Positions 8,172-15,658 of a DNA stretch of 34,237 nt are shown here, piece after piece. The position numbers and the translations under genes were made by a program. Within the stretch, counting starts at the first letter, position 1. The number at the start of each line of letters is the position of its first letter. The stretch covers positions 1-34,237 of the forward strand of contig CABUCQ010000005.1 in NCBI GenBank assembly GCA_902490095.1, given 5' to 3'. The DNA comes from an uncultured Collinsella sp. GTDB lineage: Bacteria; Actinomycetota; Coriobacteriia; Coriobacteriales; Coriobacteriaceae. The notes under the pieces were generated by a model. The model did no database searches. It had not been told where the DNA came from and saw only the letters and a list, made by a program, of their open reading frames with translations.

Positions 8172-9070
8172 CAGCCAAACCTCTTCTCATCGATCGCGTG
8201 CAGCACACAGGGCAGCACCATCCAGGCAGCGTACACGACATAGCCCAGCCACGGCGCGGGCATCGAAAGCTGCGGGTAAAACGAATACTGCGTTGTCGCG
8301 GTCCATGCCACCGCCACCGCGGCGGCACCAAACACCGCAAGTCCAACCAGCGCGGCAACATCGCCGCGCCTCAGCCGATACCGCGCGTACGTCGTGCGAC
8401 GCGTCGCAGCACCCCACCCGCGCGAGCGCATGGCATCCGCGCGCTCAAGCGAATCTTCCATGCCCCAGCCCATCAGCACGCTCGACGCCCGCAGGCGCGA
8501 TCGCACGGGATCGGTGGGCGCACGCCCCGGTACATCAATCGCATCCTGCACCGCCAGTACCGTGCGGCCGCGGCGCAAAAACTGCGGGATAAGCCGCATG
8601 CACATCGAGATCATGAGCGCGACCACCGGCGCGGCGTTGCCAAAAAGCGCAAGTACCTTGTCGTATTCGAGCATCGACGCCGCGGCCTCAAACCACAGCA
8701 CGCTCGCCACAAACAGCCCGCCCATGCACAGGCCGTAAACCATGCTCTCCAGATACACCGCGCGCATGCCAATACGGAACAGCTCCGTCGAGCCCGATGC
8801 ACTAAACAGCGGATTGAGCACCGCGATAATCAAAATCACCGGCAGCTGCCAGCGAAGCGCCCCCAACGTGCGCGCAGCACCGCGCGTCGCAAGCCCGTAC
8901 GCCAGCCCGCCCGCAAGCGACAGCGCGATCAGCACCGGCTGCATCGAGAACATGGTGAGTCCCAACGTCAGCACCATGTAGAGCGCCGGCACCGCCGGAT
9001 GCGACATCGAAAATGCCGCGACGGGTCCGTTGCCCGATTCCTCTCGCATGATATCCACGGGCACCCCCAT
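8171..9070 (-). CDS. ecfT: ECF transporter transmembrane subunit EcfT
   Basis: This is the membrane scaffold of an ECF importer, coupling the ATPases to an S component. About five to six helices fill the N-terminal part. The hallmark coupling-helix motif of EcfT, Ala-x-x-x-Arg-x-Arg-Gly, is visible as ERADAMRSRGWG, with an earlier MRLIPQFLRRG segment. I place the start at the ATG at 9070 (MGVPVDIM), preceded closely by GAGCGAGGGG. The frame stays open to a TTG at 9145, but that extension is Arg/Cys-rich and unlike a transporter. Another ATG at 9049 is possible. The ATPase gene begins inside its stop codon. It is divergent from glmU. Confidence 0.85.
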   Translation of the reverse strand: MGVPVDIMREESGNGPVAAFSMSHPAVPALYMVLTLGLTMFSMQPVLIALSLAGGLAYGLATRGAARTLGALRWQLPVILIIAVLNPLFSASGSTELFRIGMRAVYLESMVYGLCMGGLFVASVLWFEAAASMLEYDKVLALFGNAAPVVALMISMCMRLIPQFLRRGRTVLAVQDAIDVPGRAPTDPVRSRLRASSVLMGWGMEDSLERADAMRSRGWGAATRRTTYARYRLRRGDVAALVGLAVFGAAAVAVAWTATTQYSFYPQLSMPAPWLGYVVYAAWMVLPCVLHAIDEKRFG

Positions 9071-9255
9071 CCCCTCGCTCAAAACGTCAACGCCGCAGCG
9101 CCGCCGCCATACACAACCAGCGCAAACGCCGTACCGCCGGCCCAAGCCTCAGCTGCCGCGCATCAATCGTTACGCGCTCATCATATGCCTGCGGTATCAT
9201 ATTGCGCCGTGTATCGTTTCCAAACACACGTCTCTATAACGTAACAGGAGATCAC

Positions 9256-10668
9256 ATGGACGCAACCGCAATTATCCTCGCCGCCGGCGAGGGCACCCGC
9301 ATGAAGTCGAACCACTGCAAGGTTTCGCACAAGATCCTAGGCAAGCCCATGGTTCAGTGGATCGTCGACGCCACCATCAAGGCCGGCTGCAGCCGCGTCG
9401 TGGTCGTCATCGGCAGCCACGCCGACGAGATGCGCGCCCTCATCGATGGTGCCTACGACAACAGCGCCACCAAGGTCGAGTGCGTCGAGCAGACCGAGCG
9501 CCTGGGCACCGGCCATGCCGTCAAGGTCGCGCTCGAGGCCTGCGGCATCGCGCAAGGCCCCGTCGTCGTGCTCAACGGCGACCTGCCGCTCATCACCGCC
9601 GACACCGTCGCCAAGTTCGCGCAGACCGTCGCCACCGGCGAGCTCGCCTGCACCGTCATGACCATGACCCCGCCCGACCCCTTCGGCTACGGCCGCATCA
9701 AGCTGGGCGCCGACGGCCAAATCGAGCGCATCATCGAGCAGAAGGACTGCACGCCCGAGCAGGCCGCCACGCTGCTGGAGTGCAACGCCGGCTGCTACGC
9801 CTTCGACGGCGCGCAGCTCGCCGCCCACATCAACGAGATCGGCAACGACAACGCGCAGTCCGAGTACTACCTGCCCGACATGCTCGAAATCCTCAAGGGT
9901 CACGGCCAGGCGGTCTCCATCTTCCACTGTGACGACTACCGCGACGGCCTGGGCGTCAACAGCCGCATCCAGCTCGCGCAGCTCACCGCCATCGCGCGCG
10001 ACCGCATCAACGAGCACTGGATGGCCGAGGGCGTCACCTTCATCGACCCCACGCAGGCTTGGATCGGCCCCGACGCCACCATCGGCCGCGACACCGTCGT
10101 GTGGCCGCAGACGCATCTGATCGGCCACGTCACCGTGGGCGAGGAGTGCCAGCTCGGCCCCAACAGCCGTCTCACCGACACCACCGTCGGCAGCGGCTGC
10201 ATCATCGATGAGACCATCGCCATCGAGGCCGTCATCGAGAACAGCGTCGACTGCGGCCCGCGCGCCTACCTGCGCCCGGGCACCCACATGCTCGACGGAT
10301 CCAAGGCCGGCACGCACGTGGAGATCAAGAAGTCCACGATCGGCGAGGGCTCTAAGGTGCCGCACCTGTCCTACATCGGCGACACCACCATGGGCTCCGG
10401 TGTCAACGTGGGCGCGGGCTCCATCACCTGCAACTACGATGGCGTGCACAAGCACAAGACCGTCATCGGCAAGGATGCCTTCATCGGTTCCGACACCATG
10501 ATGGTCGCGCCCGCCCAGATTGGCGACGGTGCGCTCGTGGCCGCCGGCTCCGTCATCACCGAGCCGGTCCCGGCCGACGCACTCGGTCTGGGCCGCGCCC
10601 GTCAGGTAAATATTGAGGGCTGGGCCGCCGATTATCGCCGCCGTCTGCACGAGGACGACGAGGCATAA
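9256..10668 (+). CDS. glmU: Bifunctional UDP-GlcNAc pyrophosphorylase / GlcN-1-P acetyltransferase GlmU
   Basis: The enzyme makes UDP-N-acetylglucosamine for peptidoglycan and wall polymers, in the cytosol. The 470 residues begin with the nucleotidyltransferase signature IILAAGEGTRMKS and later show LNGDLPLI. The C-terminal half is a left-handed beta-helix of hexapeptide repeats with the acetyltransferase segments RPGTHMLDGSKAGTHVEIK, KVPHLSYIGD and GAGSITCNYDG. The ATG at 9256 follows AGGAG with five-base spacing; the longer frame from 9202 is not needed. Codon use is extremely GC-rich at third positions, so a long antisense frame (9337-10701) stays open by composition. It ends in a clear intrinsic terminator. 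Confidence 0.97.
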   Translation: MDATAIILAAGEGTRMKSNHCKVSHKILGKPMVQWIVDATIKAGCSRVVVVIGSHADEMRALIDGAYDNSATKVECVEQTERLGTGHAVKVALEACGIAQGPVVVLNGDLPLITADTVAKFAQTVATGELACTVMTMTPPDPFGYGRIKLGADGQIERIIEQKDCTPEQAATLLECNAGCYAFDGAQLAAHINEIGNDNAQSEYYLPDMLEILKGHGQAVSIFHCDDYRDGLGVNSRIQLAQLTAIARDRINEHWMAEGVTFIDPTQAWIGPDATIGRDTVVWPQTHLIGHVTVGEECQLGPNSRLTDTTVGSGCIIDETIAIEAVIENSVDCGPRAYLRPGTHMLDGSKAGTHVEIKKSTIGEGSKVPHLSYIGDTTMGSGVNVGAGSITCNYDGVHKHKTVIGKDAFIGSDTMMVAPAQIGDGALVAAGSVITEPVPADALGLGRARQVNIEGWAADYRRRLHEDDEA

Positions 10669-10683
10669 CGTTTCGCCAAGCAC

Positions 10684-10720
10684 AAAAGGAGCTGTTCCCA
10701 CGGGGACGGCTCCTTTTTCT
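10684..10720 (+). terminator. Intrinsic terminator after glmU
   Basis: AAAAGGAGC pairs with GCTCCTTTTT across a loop TGTTCCCACGGGGACG that can itself pair (TTCCC/GGGGA). The T-run follows directly. It lies 16 bp after the glmU stop. Confidence 0.85.
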
Positions 10721-10809
10721 ATCGTGACCTGCGCGACCGGATGAGTGGTCGGTTCGTGTCCGTTGACGGTAAAGACGTTATCAAGACCCGATTAACCCCG
10801 CAGCACGGT

Positions 10810-10815
10810 TACAAT
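10810..10815 (+). promoter_or_regulatory. Candidate -10 box of the prs promoter
   Basis: TACAAT lies about 45 bp before the prs start and after the glmU terminator, so a separate prs promoter is needed here. No good -35 hexamer is visible at 17 bp, so the call rests on position and the -10 alone. Confidence 0.35.
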
Positions 10816-10861
10816 GCAAAAAGGCATCTATATGGCATTCGATGTATAAAGGAGAAGGGTA

Positions 10862-11848
10862 ATGCCGATTAATGATCCCGAGAAGTCGGAGAATATGCGC
10901 AAGTCCATCCGCGTGTATTCCGGTTCCTCCAACCGTCCCCTCGCTCAGAAGATCGCTGAGTACCTTGGGGTCGAGCTTTCGGGCCTTACGCTAAAGCAGT
11001 TCGCCAACGGTGAGATTTACGCCCGCTACGACGAGACCGTCCGCGGCGCCGACGTCTTCCTGATTCAGTCCGTAGCCGGCGGCAACGTCAACGACATGCT
11101 CATGGAGCTGCTCATCGCCACTGACGCTGCCAAGCGCGCATCCGCCCGCTCCATCACCGCCGTCATCACCCACTACGGCTATGCCCGCCAGGACCGCAAA
11201 GCCGGCCCGCGCGAGCCCATCACCGCCCGCCTCGTCGCCAACCTGCTCGAGCGCGCCGGCGTCGACCGCATCATCACCCTCGACCTGCACCAGGGTCAGA
11301 TCCAGGGCTTCTTTGATATCCCGGTCAACCACCTGTCCGCACTGCCGCTGTTTGGCCAGTACTACAACGACATGCACTTCGACACCGACAACCTGGTTGT
11401 CGTCTCCCCCGACGTGGGTCGTGCCAAGGCCGCCAAGAAGCTGTCCGACATGCTCGGCTGCGACCTGGCCATCGCCCACAAGGGCCGTCCGCGCCACAAC
11501 GCCGCCGAGGTCATGGGCATCATCGGTGACATCAAGGGCAAGACCTGCGTCATCAACGACGACATGATCGACACCGCTGGCACCCTGTGCGCCAACGTCA
11601 AGGAGCTCAAGGCTATGGGCGCTGGCGACATCTACGTCTGCGCCACCCACGGCATCTTCTCCGGTCCGGCCATCGAGCGCCTGAACGACGCCCCGATCGT
11701 CGAGTGCGTCGTCACCGACGCCATTCCCGTCGAGGTCGGCGGCAAGATCAAGACCATCTCGGTCGCCGAGGAGTTCGCTCAGGCCATCTCCGCCGTTTAC
11801 CACGAGGAGCCCGTCTCCACGCTCGTCGGCGGCGACTTCGCACTGTAG
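10862..11848 (+). CDS. prs: Ribose-phosphate pyrophosphokinase (PRPP synthetase)
   Basis: Prs makes 5-phosphoribosyl-1-pyrophosphate from ribose 5-phosphate and ATP, feeding purines, pyrimidines, histidine and NAD. The 328 residues show the class I layout: an N-terminal domain with LKQFANGEIYARYDETVRG, the YARQDRK segment (ATP binding), DLHQGQIQGFFDIPVNHL, then VVSPDVGRAKAAKKL, and the PRPP-binding loop DDMIDTAGTL. The ATG at 10862 follows AAAGGAG with seven-base spacing. The N-terminus is about 15 residues longer than in many homologues, and the alternative start at the internal Met (MRKSIRVYSG) is possible. The downstream gene pth is separated by a large palindrome. Confidence 0.97.
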   Translation: MPINDPEKSENMRKSIRVYSGSSNRPLAQKIAEYLGVELSGLTLKQFANGEIYARYDETVRGADVFLIQSVAGGNVNDMLMELLIATDAAKRASARSITAVITHYGYARQDRKAGPREPITARLVANLLERAGVDRIITLDLHQGQIQGFFDIPVNHLSALPLFGQYYNDMHFDTDNLVVVSPDVGRAKAAKKLSDMLGCDLAIAHKGRPRHNAAEVMGIIGDIKGKTCVINDDMIDTAGTLCANVKELKAMGAGDIYVCATHGIFSGPAIERLNDAPIVECVVTDAIPVEVGGKIKTISVAEEFAQAISAVYHEEPVSTLVGGDFAL

Positions 11849-11871
11849 TCGCTCGACCCTCGCATCCCTCC

Positions 11872-11976
11872 GGAAGCCCCGGACACGCCTGCGGGGTTAT
11901 CACGCGAACGTCCTCGCCGCTTTGCGGCTGCGGGATGTTCGCTTTGATAACCCCTCCCGGCGTGTCCGGGGCTTCC
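11872..11976. repeat. 105-bp near-complete palindrome between prs and pth
   Basis: The outer arms of 18 bp are perfect inverses (11872-11889 GGAAGCCCCGGACACGCC; 11959-11976). Inward, GGGGTTATCA pairs with TGATAACCCC, GCGAAC with GTTCGC, and GCCGC-TTT-GCGGC closes the tip. Nearly the whole segment can fold into one rod. It begins 23 bp after the prs stop codon. It is much longer than a normal terminator and lacks a T-run, so a repeat element that may double as a transcript end is more likely. Confidence 0.85.
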
Positions 11977-12090
11977 TGCTGTCTCGGGGCAGCTGTTTTC
12001 TGAAATGACTTTGCTGCAACCTTTCCTCGCCTTCGGCGGGCGTGGTAGCCTTTGTCGTTGATTGAACTTTTGTGTAACGAAAGGATAAAC

Positions 12091-12720
12091 ATGGCAGCTG
12101 CACAGCCGCTTAAGATTCGCATGGTTGCCGGACTTGGCAACCCTGGCGATGAGTATGCCGAGACCCGCCACAACGCCGGTTTTAAGGCGATCGACGAGCT
12201 GGCCCGTCAGGCCGGCGTCACGTACTGGAAAAACCAAGCAGGCGCCGAGGTCGCGCTCATCAACATCAACGATGCCGAGGAAGAGAACGGCAAGCGCCAG
12301 ATTGTACTGGTCAAGCCGCAGTCGTACATGAACACCTCGGGTGGCCCCATCTCCAAGCTCTGCCGCGAGTACAAGATCAAGGCCGAGGAGCTGCTCGTCA
12401 TCCACGACGAGCTCGATATTCCCGCCGGCGACGTGCGTGTTAAGGTGGGCGGAGGCCATGCCGGTCACAACGGCCTGCGCTCCATCATCGACAAGATGGG
12501 CAGCCGCGACTTTAGCCGTATCCGCACCGGCATCGGCAACCCTCCCGGCAAGATGGCCGTGGCAGACTACGTGCTCAAGCAGCTGCGCGCCCGCGAAGCC
12601 GAGGATTTCCAGGACACCTGCGCCCGCGCCGCAGATGCCGCCGGTCTGGCCATCGTCCACGGCGTAATCTACGCCCGCGATCACGTAAACGGCGCCGCTT
12701 CCGCCAACGGCAAGCACTAA
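12091..12720 (+). CDS. pth: Peptidyl-tRNA hydrolase
   Basis: Pth releases tRNA from stalled peptidyl-tRNA in the cytosol. The 209 residues carry the N-terminal GLGNPGDEYAETRHNAG motif with catalytic His27, the YMNTSGGPI segment with the substrate-binding Asn, and HDELDIPAGDVRVKVGGG with the catalytic Asp, followed by GHNGLRSI. The ATG at 12091 follows AAAGGATAAAC; a longer frame from 12052 adds an unrelated leader. The stop codon TAA forms the first bases of a family C repeat. Confidence 0.96.
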   Translation: MAAAQPLKIRMVAGLGNPGDEYAETRHNAGFKAIDELARQAGVTYWKNQAGAEVALININDAEEENGKRQIVLVKPQSYMNTSGGPISKLCREYKIKAEELLVIHDELDIPAGDVRVKVGGGHAGHNGLRSIIDKMGSRDFSRIRTGIGNPPGKMAVADYVLKQLRAREAEDFQDTCARAADAAGLAIVHGVIYARDHVNGAASANGKH

Positions 12721-12756
12721 AACCTACCATTTAGGGATGTTTATTTTGGCAGGTTT
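12719..12756 (-). repeat. Family C repeat, copy 1 (overlaps pth stop)
   Basis: Read on the minus strand this is AAACCTGCCAAAATAAAC, a short spacer, then TGGTAGGTTT. It matches copies at 12882 and 29815. Its arms (AAACCT-R-CCA / TGGYAGGTTT) make a short hairpin. The pth stop codon supplies the outermost A residues. Confidence 0.75.
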
Positions 12757-12824
12757 CATCTGCGGAAACGCCGCGGCGGCTGCGTCGCAATAAACCCTGT
12801 GCCGCTATACATATGCAACGCTCC

Positions 12825-12866
12825 AAAGGGGGCCGGCCTCACCGAAGCGCGAGGCCGGCCCCCTTT
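12825..12866. terminator. Perfect 16-bp-stem hairpin
   Basis: AAAGGGGGCCGGCCTC (12825-12840) is exactly inverted at 12851-12866, with a 10-base loop. It stands between two oppositely oriented family C repeats, about 105 bp after pth. There is no strong T-run, but the very stable stem probably ends pth transcripts. Confidence 0.65.
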
Positions 12867-12881
12867 GCCGTTTTGCCTGAT

Positions 12882-12919
12882 AAAACCTGCCAAAATAAAC
12901 CTCTCCCCCTTTGGCAGGT
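12882..12919 (+). repeat. Family C repeat, copy 2
   Basis: It begins AAAACCTGCCAAAATAAACC, continues CTCTCCCCC and closes with TTTGGCAGGT. It is inverted relative to copy 1, so AAACCTGCCAAAATAAA pairs with TTTATTTTGGCAGGTTT of copy 1 across the GC hairpin. Confidence 0.75.
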
Positions 12920-12981
12920 CGAAGTGGATAAACCCTGCTCCCAACCGCCGAAGACACACGTAAGTGACATGTCCATGAGGG

Positions 12982-12987
12982 TATAAT
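12982..12987 (+). promoter_or_regulatory. Candidate -10 box of the nfnAB promoter
   Basis: A perfect TATAAT lies about 105 bp before the nfnA start in otherwise GC-rich DNA. The -35 region (around ACGTAAG) is poor. If used, the transcript would have a leader of about 100 bases. Confidence 0.5.
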
Positions 12988-13092
12988 TTGCACCGTATGT
13001 CTGCACAACGCCTGTGCGCGTACGGTTTTATTCGGGCTACCGTCCATTTCCGTGGAGGCACGGTTCGGCGGCCCTAACAAGAGAGGGGTTCT

Positions 13093-13932
13093 ATGTATAA
13101 GATCCTGGAGAAGACGCAGTTCTCGGAGAAGGTGTTCAAGTTCCGCATCGAGGCGCCTGCAATCGCCAAGCATGCGCACGCTGGACAGTTCCTCATGGTT
13201 CGCGCCAACGAGACGGGCGAGCGCGTCCCGTTTACCCTGGCCGGCTGGAACGGTGACGAGGGCTGGGTCGAGTTCATCTTCATGGTGATCGGCAAGACCA
13301 CCGAGATGCTGTCCACCTACGAGGCCGGCGAGTCGCTGCGCGACGTCGTGGGCCCGCTGGGCGTTCCCACCGAGATGGCTGAGGGCCCCTGCGCCGTCAT
13401 TGGCGGCGGCGTCGGCCTGGCAATTGCCTTCCCGGTCGCCAAGCACCTGGTCGAGACCGGCCACGAGGTGCACGCCATCATGGGCGCCCGCACCAAGGAC
13501 CTCCTGCTCATGGAGGACCAGTTCCGCGAGCTCCTCGACGAGGACCACATCCATATCACCACTGATGACGGTTCTTACGGCGAGCAGGGCGTTGTCACCG
13601 CTCCGCTGGAGCGCCTGCTGCAGGACAAGGCCGTGAGCCAGGTCTTCTGCGTCGGCCCCGTTCCGATGATGAAGTTCTCGACCCTCACCGCCCAGAAGTA
13701 CGACACCCCCATCACCGCGTCGCTCAACCCCATCATGGTTGACGGCACCGGCATGTGCGGCTGCTGCCGTGTCGAGGTGGGCGGCGTGACCAAGTTCGCT
13801 TGCGTCGACGGCCCCGACTTCGATGCCACCCTGGTCGACTGGGATGACCTTCGTGCCCGCCAGGCCGCTTACCGTTCCGAAGAGGGCGAGTCCCTCAAGG
13901 CCTATGAGGAAAAGAGCTGCGCATGCCACTAG
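13093..13932 (+). CDS. nfnA: NfnA/SudB-type FAD-NAD-binding subunit (sulfide/dihydroorotate dehydrogenase-like)
   Basis: This is the small subunit of NADH-dependent reduced ferredoxin:NADP+ oxidoreductase, a cytosolic flavin-bifurcating enzyme of anaerobes. The 279 residues show a PyrK-like FAD domain (residues 1-95, with RVPFTLAGWN), an NAD-binding part starting CAVIGGGVGLAIAFPVAK, and a C-terminal [2Fe-2S] region VDGTGMCGCCRVEVGG then FACVDGP. In the characterised Thermotoga NfnA the cluster is held by three Cys and one Asp, and the Asp in VDGTGMCG fits that. The ATG at 13093 follows AGAGAGGGG. The gene overlaps nfnB by 10 bp, so the subunits are translationally coupled. A role as a stand-alone sulfide dehydrogenase subunit is the alternative. 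Confidence 0.9.
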   Translation: MYKILEKTQFSEKVFKFRIEAPAIAKHAHAGQFLMVRANETGERVPFTLAGWNGDEGWVEFIFMVIGKTTEMLSTYEAGESLRDVVGPLGVPTEMAEGPCAVIGGGVGLAIAFPVAKHLVETGHEVHAIMGARTKDLLLMEDQFRELLDEDHIHITTDDGSYGEQGVVTAPLERLLQDKAVSQVFCVGPVPMMKFSTLTAQKYDTPITASLNPIMVDGTGMCGCCRVEVGGVTKFACVDGPDFDATLVDWDDLRARQAAYRSEEGESLKAYEEKSCACH

Positions 13933-15332
13933 TTAACGGTCGTTTCGTTGCCGATATGAAGTCGCCCCGCACCCCCGATAACGAGGAGCCGGCTGCCGAG
14001 CGCGCCTGCGACTTCCGCCCCGTCGACAAGGGCTTCACCGAGGAGATGGCGCTGGCCGAGGCCGAGCGCTGCCTCAACTGCAAGAAGCCGTTCTGTGTTG
14101 AGGGCTGCCCCGTCAACATCAACATCCCCCGCTTTATCGAGCAGATCCGCGCGAAGGACTTCGGCGGCGCTCTCGATACCATCCGCGAGGACTCCATGCT
14201 TCCCGCCATCTGCGGCCGCGTCTGCCCGCAGGAGAACCAGTGCGAGGGCAAGTGCATCCGTGGTAAGAAGTCCGAGCCCGTGGCCATCGGCCAGCTCGAG
14301 CGCTTCCTGGGTGATCGCCCCGAGCTCGCCTCCACGCCCAAGATGGCCCCCAAGAACGGCAAGAAGGTCGCCGTCGTCGGCTCCGGCCCGTCCGGCATCA
14401 CCTGCGCCGGCGAGCTCGCCCGTAACGGCTTTGACGTTACCGTCTTCGAGGCCTTCTTCACCGGCGGCGGCGTGCTGGTCTACGGCATCCCCGAGTTCCG
14501 TCTGCCCAAGGCGGTCGTCAAGCGCGAGATTGACGGCCTGGAGGACATGGGCGTCAAGTTTGAGTACAACTCCGTCGTGGGCAACATGGCCACGGCCGAG
14601 GAGCTGTTCGAGCAGGGCTTCGACGCCATCTACGTGGCGACCGGCGCTGGCCTGCCCAAGTTCCTCAACGTCCCCGGCGAGAACCTGCCCAACGTCTTCT
14701 TCGCAAACGAGTACCTCACCCGCGTGAACCTGATGAAGGCCAACAAGTTCCCCGAGTACGACACCCCCACCAAGCACGGCAAGAACGTCGTCGTCTTTGG
14801 CGGCGGCAACGTGGCTATGGACGCCGTCCGTACTGCCAAGCGCCTGGGCGCCGAGCATGCCATCATCGCCTACCGTCGTACCGAGGACGAGATGCCCTGC
14901 CGTCGCGCCGAGCTGCACCACGCTAAGGCCGAGGGCGTCGAGGTTCTGCCGCTCGTCTCCCCGCTCGAGTTTGTCGCTGGCGAAGACGGCTCCGTGTGCG
15001 CCGTCAAGGTCCAGAAGATGGAGCTCGGCGAGCCTGACGAGTCCGGCCGTCGTCGCCCGGTGCCCATCGAGGGCGCCATCGAGGAGATCCCCTGCGACGT
15101 CGCGATCTCGGCTATCGGCACCAACGCCAACCCCTTCGCAAAGAAGATCGGCGGCAAGATGGAGCTCAACAAGTGGGGCTACATCGTCGCCGACGAGGAG
15201 ACCGGCCAGACCACCGATCCCCGCATCTGGGCTGGCGGCGACATCGTCACCGGTGCCGCTACGGTCATTCTGGCGATGGGCGCCGGCAAGAAGGCCGCCG
15301 CTTCCATCACCAAGAGCCTGTTGGGCGAGTAA
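13923..15332 (+). CDS. nfnB: NfnB / GltD-like NADPH-binding iron-sulfur flavoprotein subunit
   Basis: This large subunit binds NADP(H), FAD and two [4Fe-4S] clusters, and with NfnA would interconvert NADH plus reduced ferredoxin and NADPH. The 469 residues show a dicluster domain with CLNCKKPFCVEGCP near residue 43 and CGRVCPQENQCEGKC near 97, the FAD fold VVGSGPSGITCAGELA near 150, and a NADP fold VVFGGGNVAMDAVRTA near 290. The C-terminal TTDPRIWAGGDIVTGAATV is the second FAD contact. Its ATG sits inside the last codons of nfnA (ATGCCACTAG). GltD glutamate-synthase small subunits are close homologues; the nfnA partner and absence of gltB here favour NfnB. Confidence 0.92.
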   Translation: MPLVNGRFVADMKSPRTPDNEEPAAERACDFRPVDKGFTEEMALAEAERCLNCKKPFCVEGCPVNINIPRFIEQIRAKDFGGALDTIREDSMLPAICGRVCPQENQCEGKCIRGKKSEPVAIGQLERFLGDRPELASTPKMAPKNGKKVAVVGSGPSGITCAGELARNGFDVTVFEAFFTGGGVLVYGIPEFRLPKAVVKREIDGLEDMGVKFEYNSVVGNMATAEELFEQGFDAIYVATGAGLPKFLNVPGENLPNVFFANEYLTRVNLMKANKFPEYDTPTKHGKNVVVFGGGNVAMDAVRTAKRLGAEHAIIAYRRTEDEMPCRRAELHHAKAEGVEVLPLVSPLEFVAGEDGSVCAVKVQKMELGEPDESGRRRPVPIEGAIEEIPCDVAISAIGTNANPFAKKIGGKMELNKWGYIVADEETGQTTDPRIWAGGDIVTGAATVILAMGAGKKAAASITKSLLGE

Positions 15333-15360
15333 TCACCTACAGCACTAGCCACCAAACGGC

Positions 15361-15400
15361 AAAGTCCCCGTCGAGCACACGCCCGGCGGGGACTTTTTCT
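15361..15400 (+). terminator. Intrinsic terminator after nfnB
   Basis: AAAGTCCCCG pairs with CGGGGACTTT and is followed by a T-run; the loop is TCGAGCACACGCCCGG. It lies 28 bp past the stop codon. Confidence 0.9.
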
Positions 15401-15410
15401 ATACCGGGCG

Positions 15411-15455
15411 CCCGACCACCACGATGGGGACAGGCACCTTTGTGGTGGTTGGGGG
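15411..15455. repeat. Family B palindrome (ACCACCAC arms, GGGGACAG centre)
   Basis: ACCACCAC (15415-15422) pairs with GTGGTGGT (15442-15449), and flanking CCCG/GGGC-like bases extend the stem. The loop holds GATGGGGACAGGCACCTTT. The same arm words occur in the palindromes at 19908 and 21324. Confidence 0.75.
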
Positions 15456-15483
15456 CCTGGTCGGCGAACCGATTCCGACGTTT

Positions 15484-15540
15484 GTCTCAATCTGTAACAG
15501 TTAGAGACCAAATTCCTCGCTACGTGTTACAGATCGAGAC
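15484..15540. repeat. Family A hairpin, copy 1
   Basis: The left arm GTCTCAATCTGTAACA (15484-15499) pairs with TGTTACAGATCGAGAC (15525-15540), with one mismatch. The 25-base loop begins GTTAGAGACCAAA. The loop word TAGRGNCC is shared with the other two copies. Confidence 0.9.
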
Positions 15541-15564
15541 GTTAGGTTAGCGGCTGAACAGTTC

Positions 15565-15621
15565 GTCTCAATCTGTAACACCTAGAGCCCAACTATCAGG
15601 TTTGGTGTTACAGATTGAGAT
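15565..15621. repeat. Family A hairpin, copy 2
   Basis: GTCTCAATCTGTAACACC (15565-15582) pairs with GGTGTTACAGATTGAGAT (15604-15621) at all but the outermost base. The loop begins TAGAGCCCAA. It lies 24 bp after copy 1 in the same orientation, and 37 bp beyond the stop of the minus-strand surface-protein gene. Confidence 0.9.
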
Positions 15622-15658
15622 TTTGTAAAAGCCGAGAATGGGCGCTGCCACCAAAAGC

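Noticed and set aside
9337..10701. 454-codon open frame antisense to glmU, and a 270-codon one antisense to prs
   Set aside because: Both mirror extreme GC3 codon use of the sense genes, lack ribosome sites and give Asp/Val/Gly-rich protein without known features.
15484..15621. CRISPR array from the two adjacent family A units
   Set aside because: Only two units with self-complementary arms, no constant-length spacers and no cas genes.
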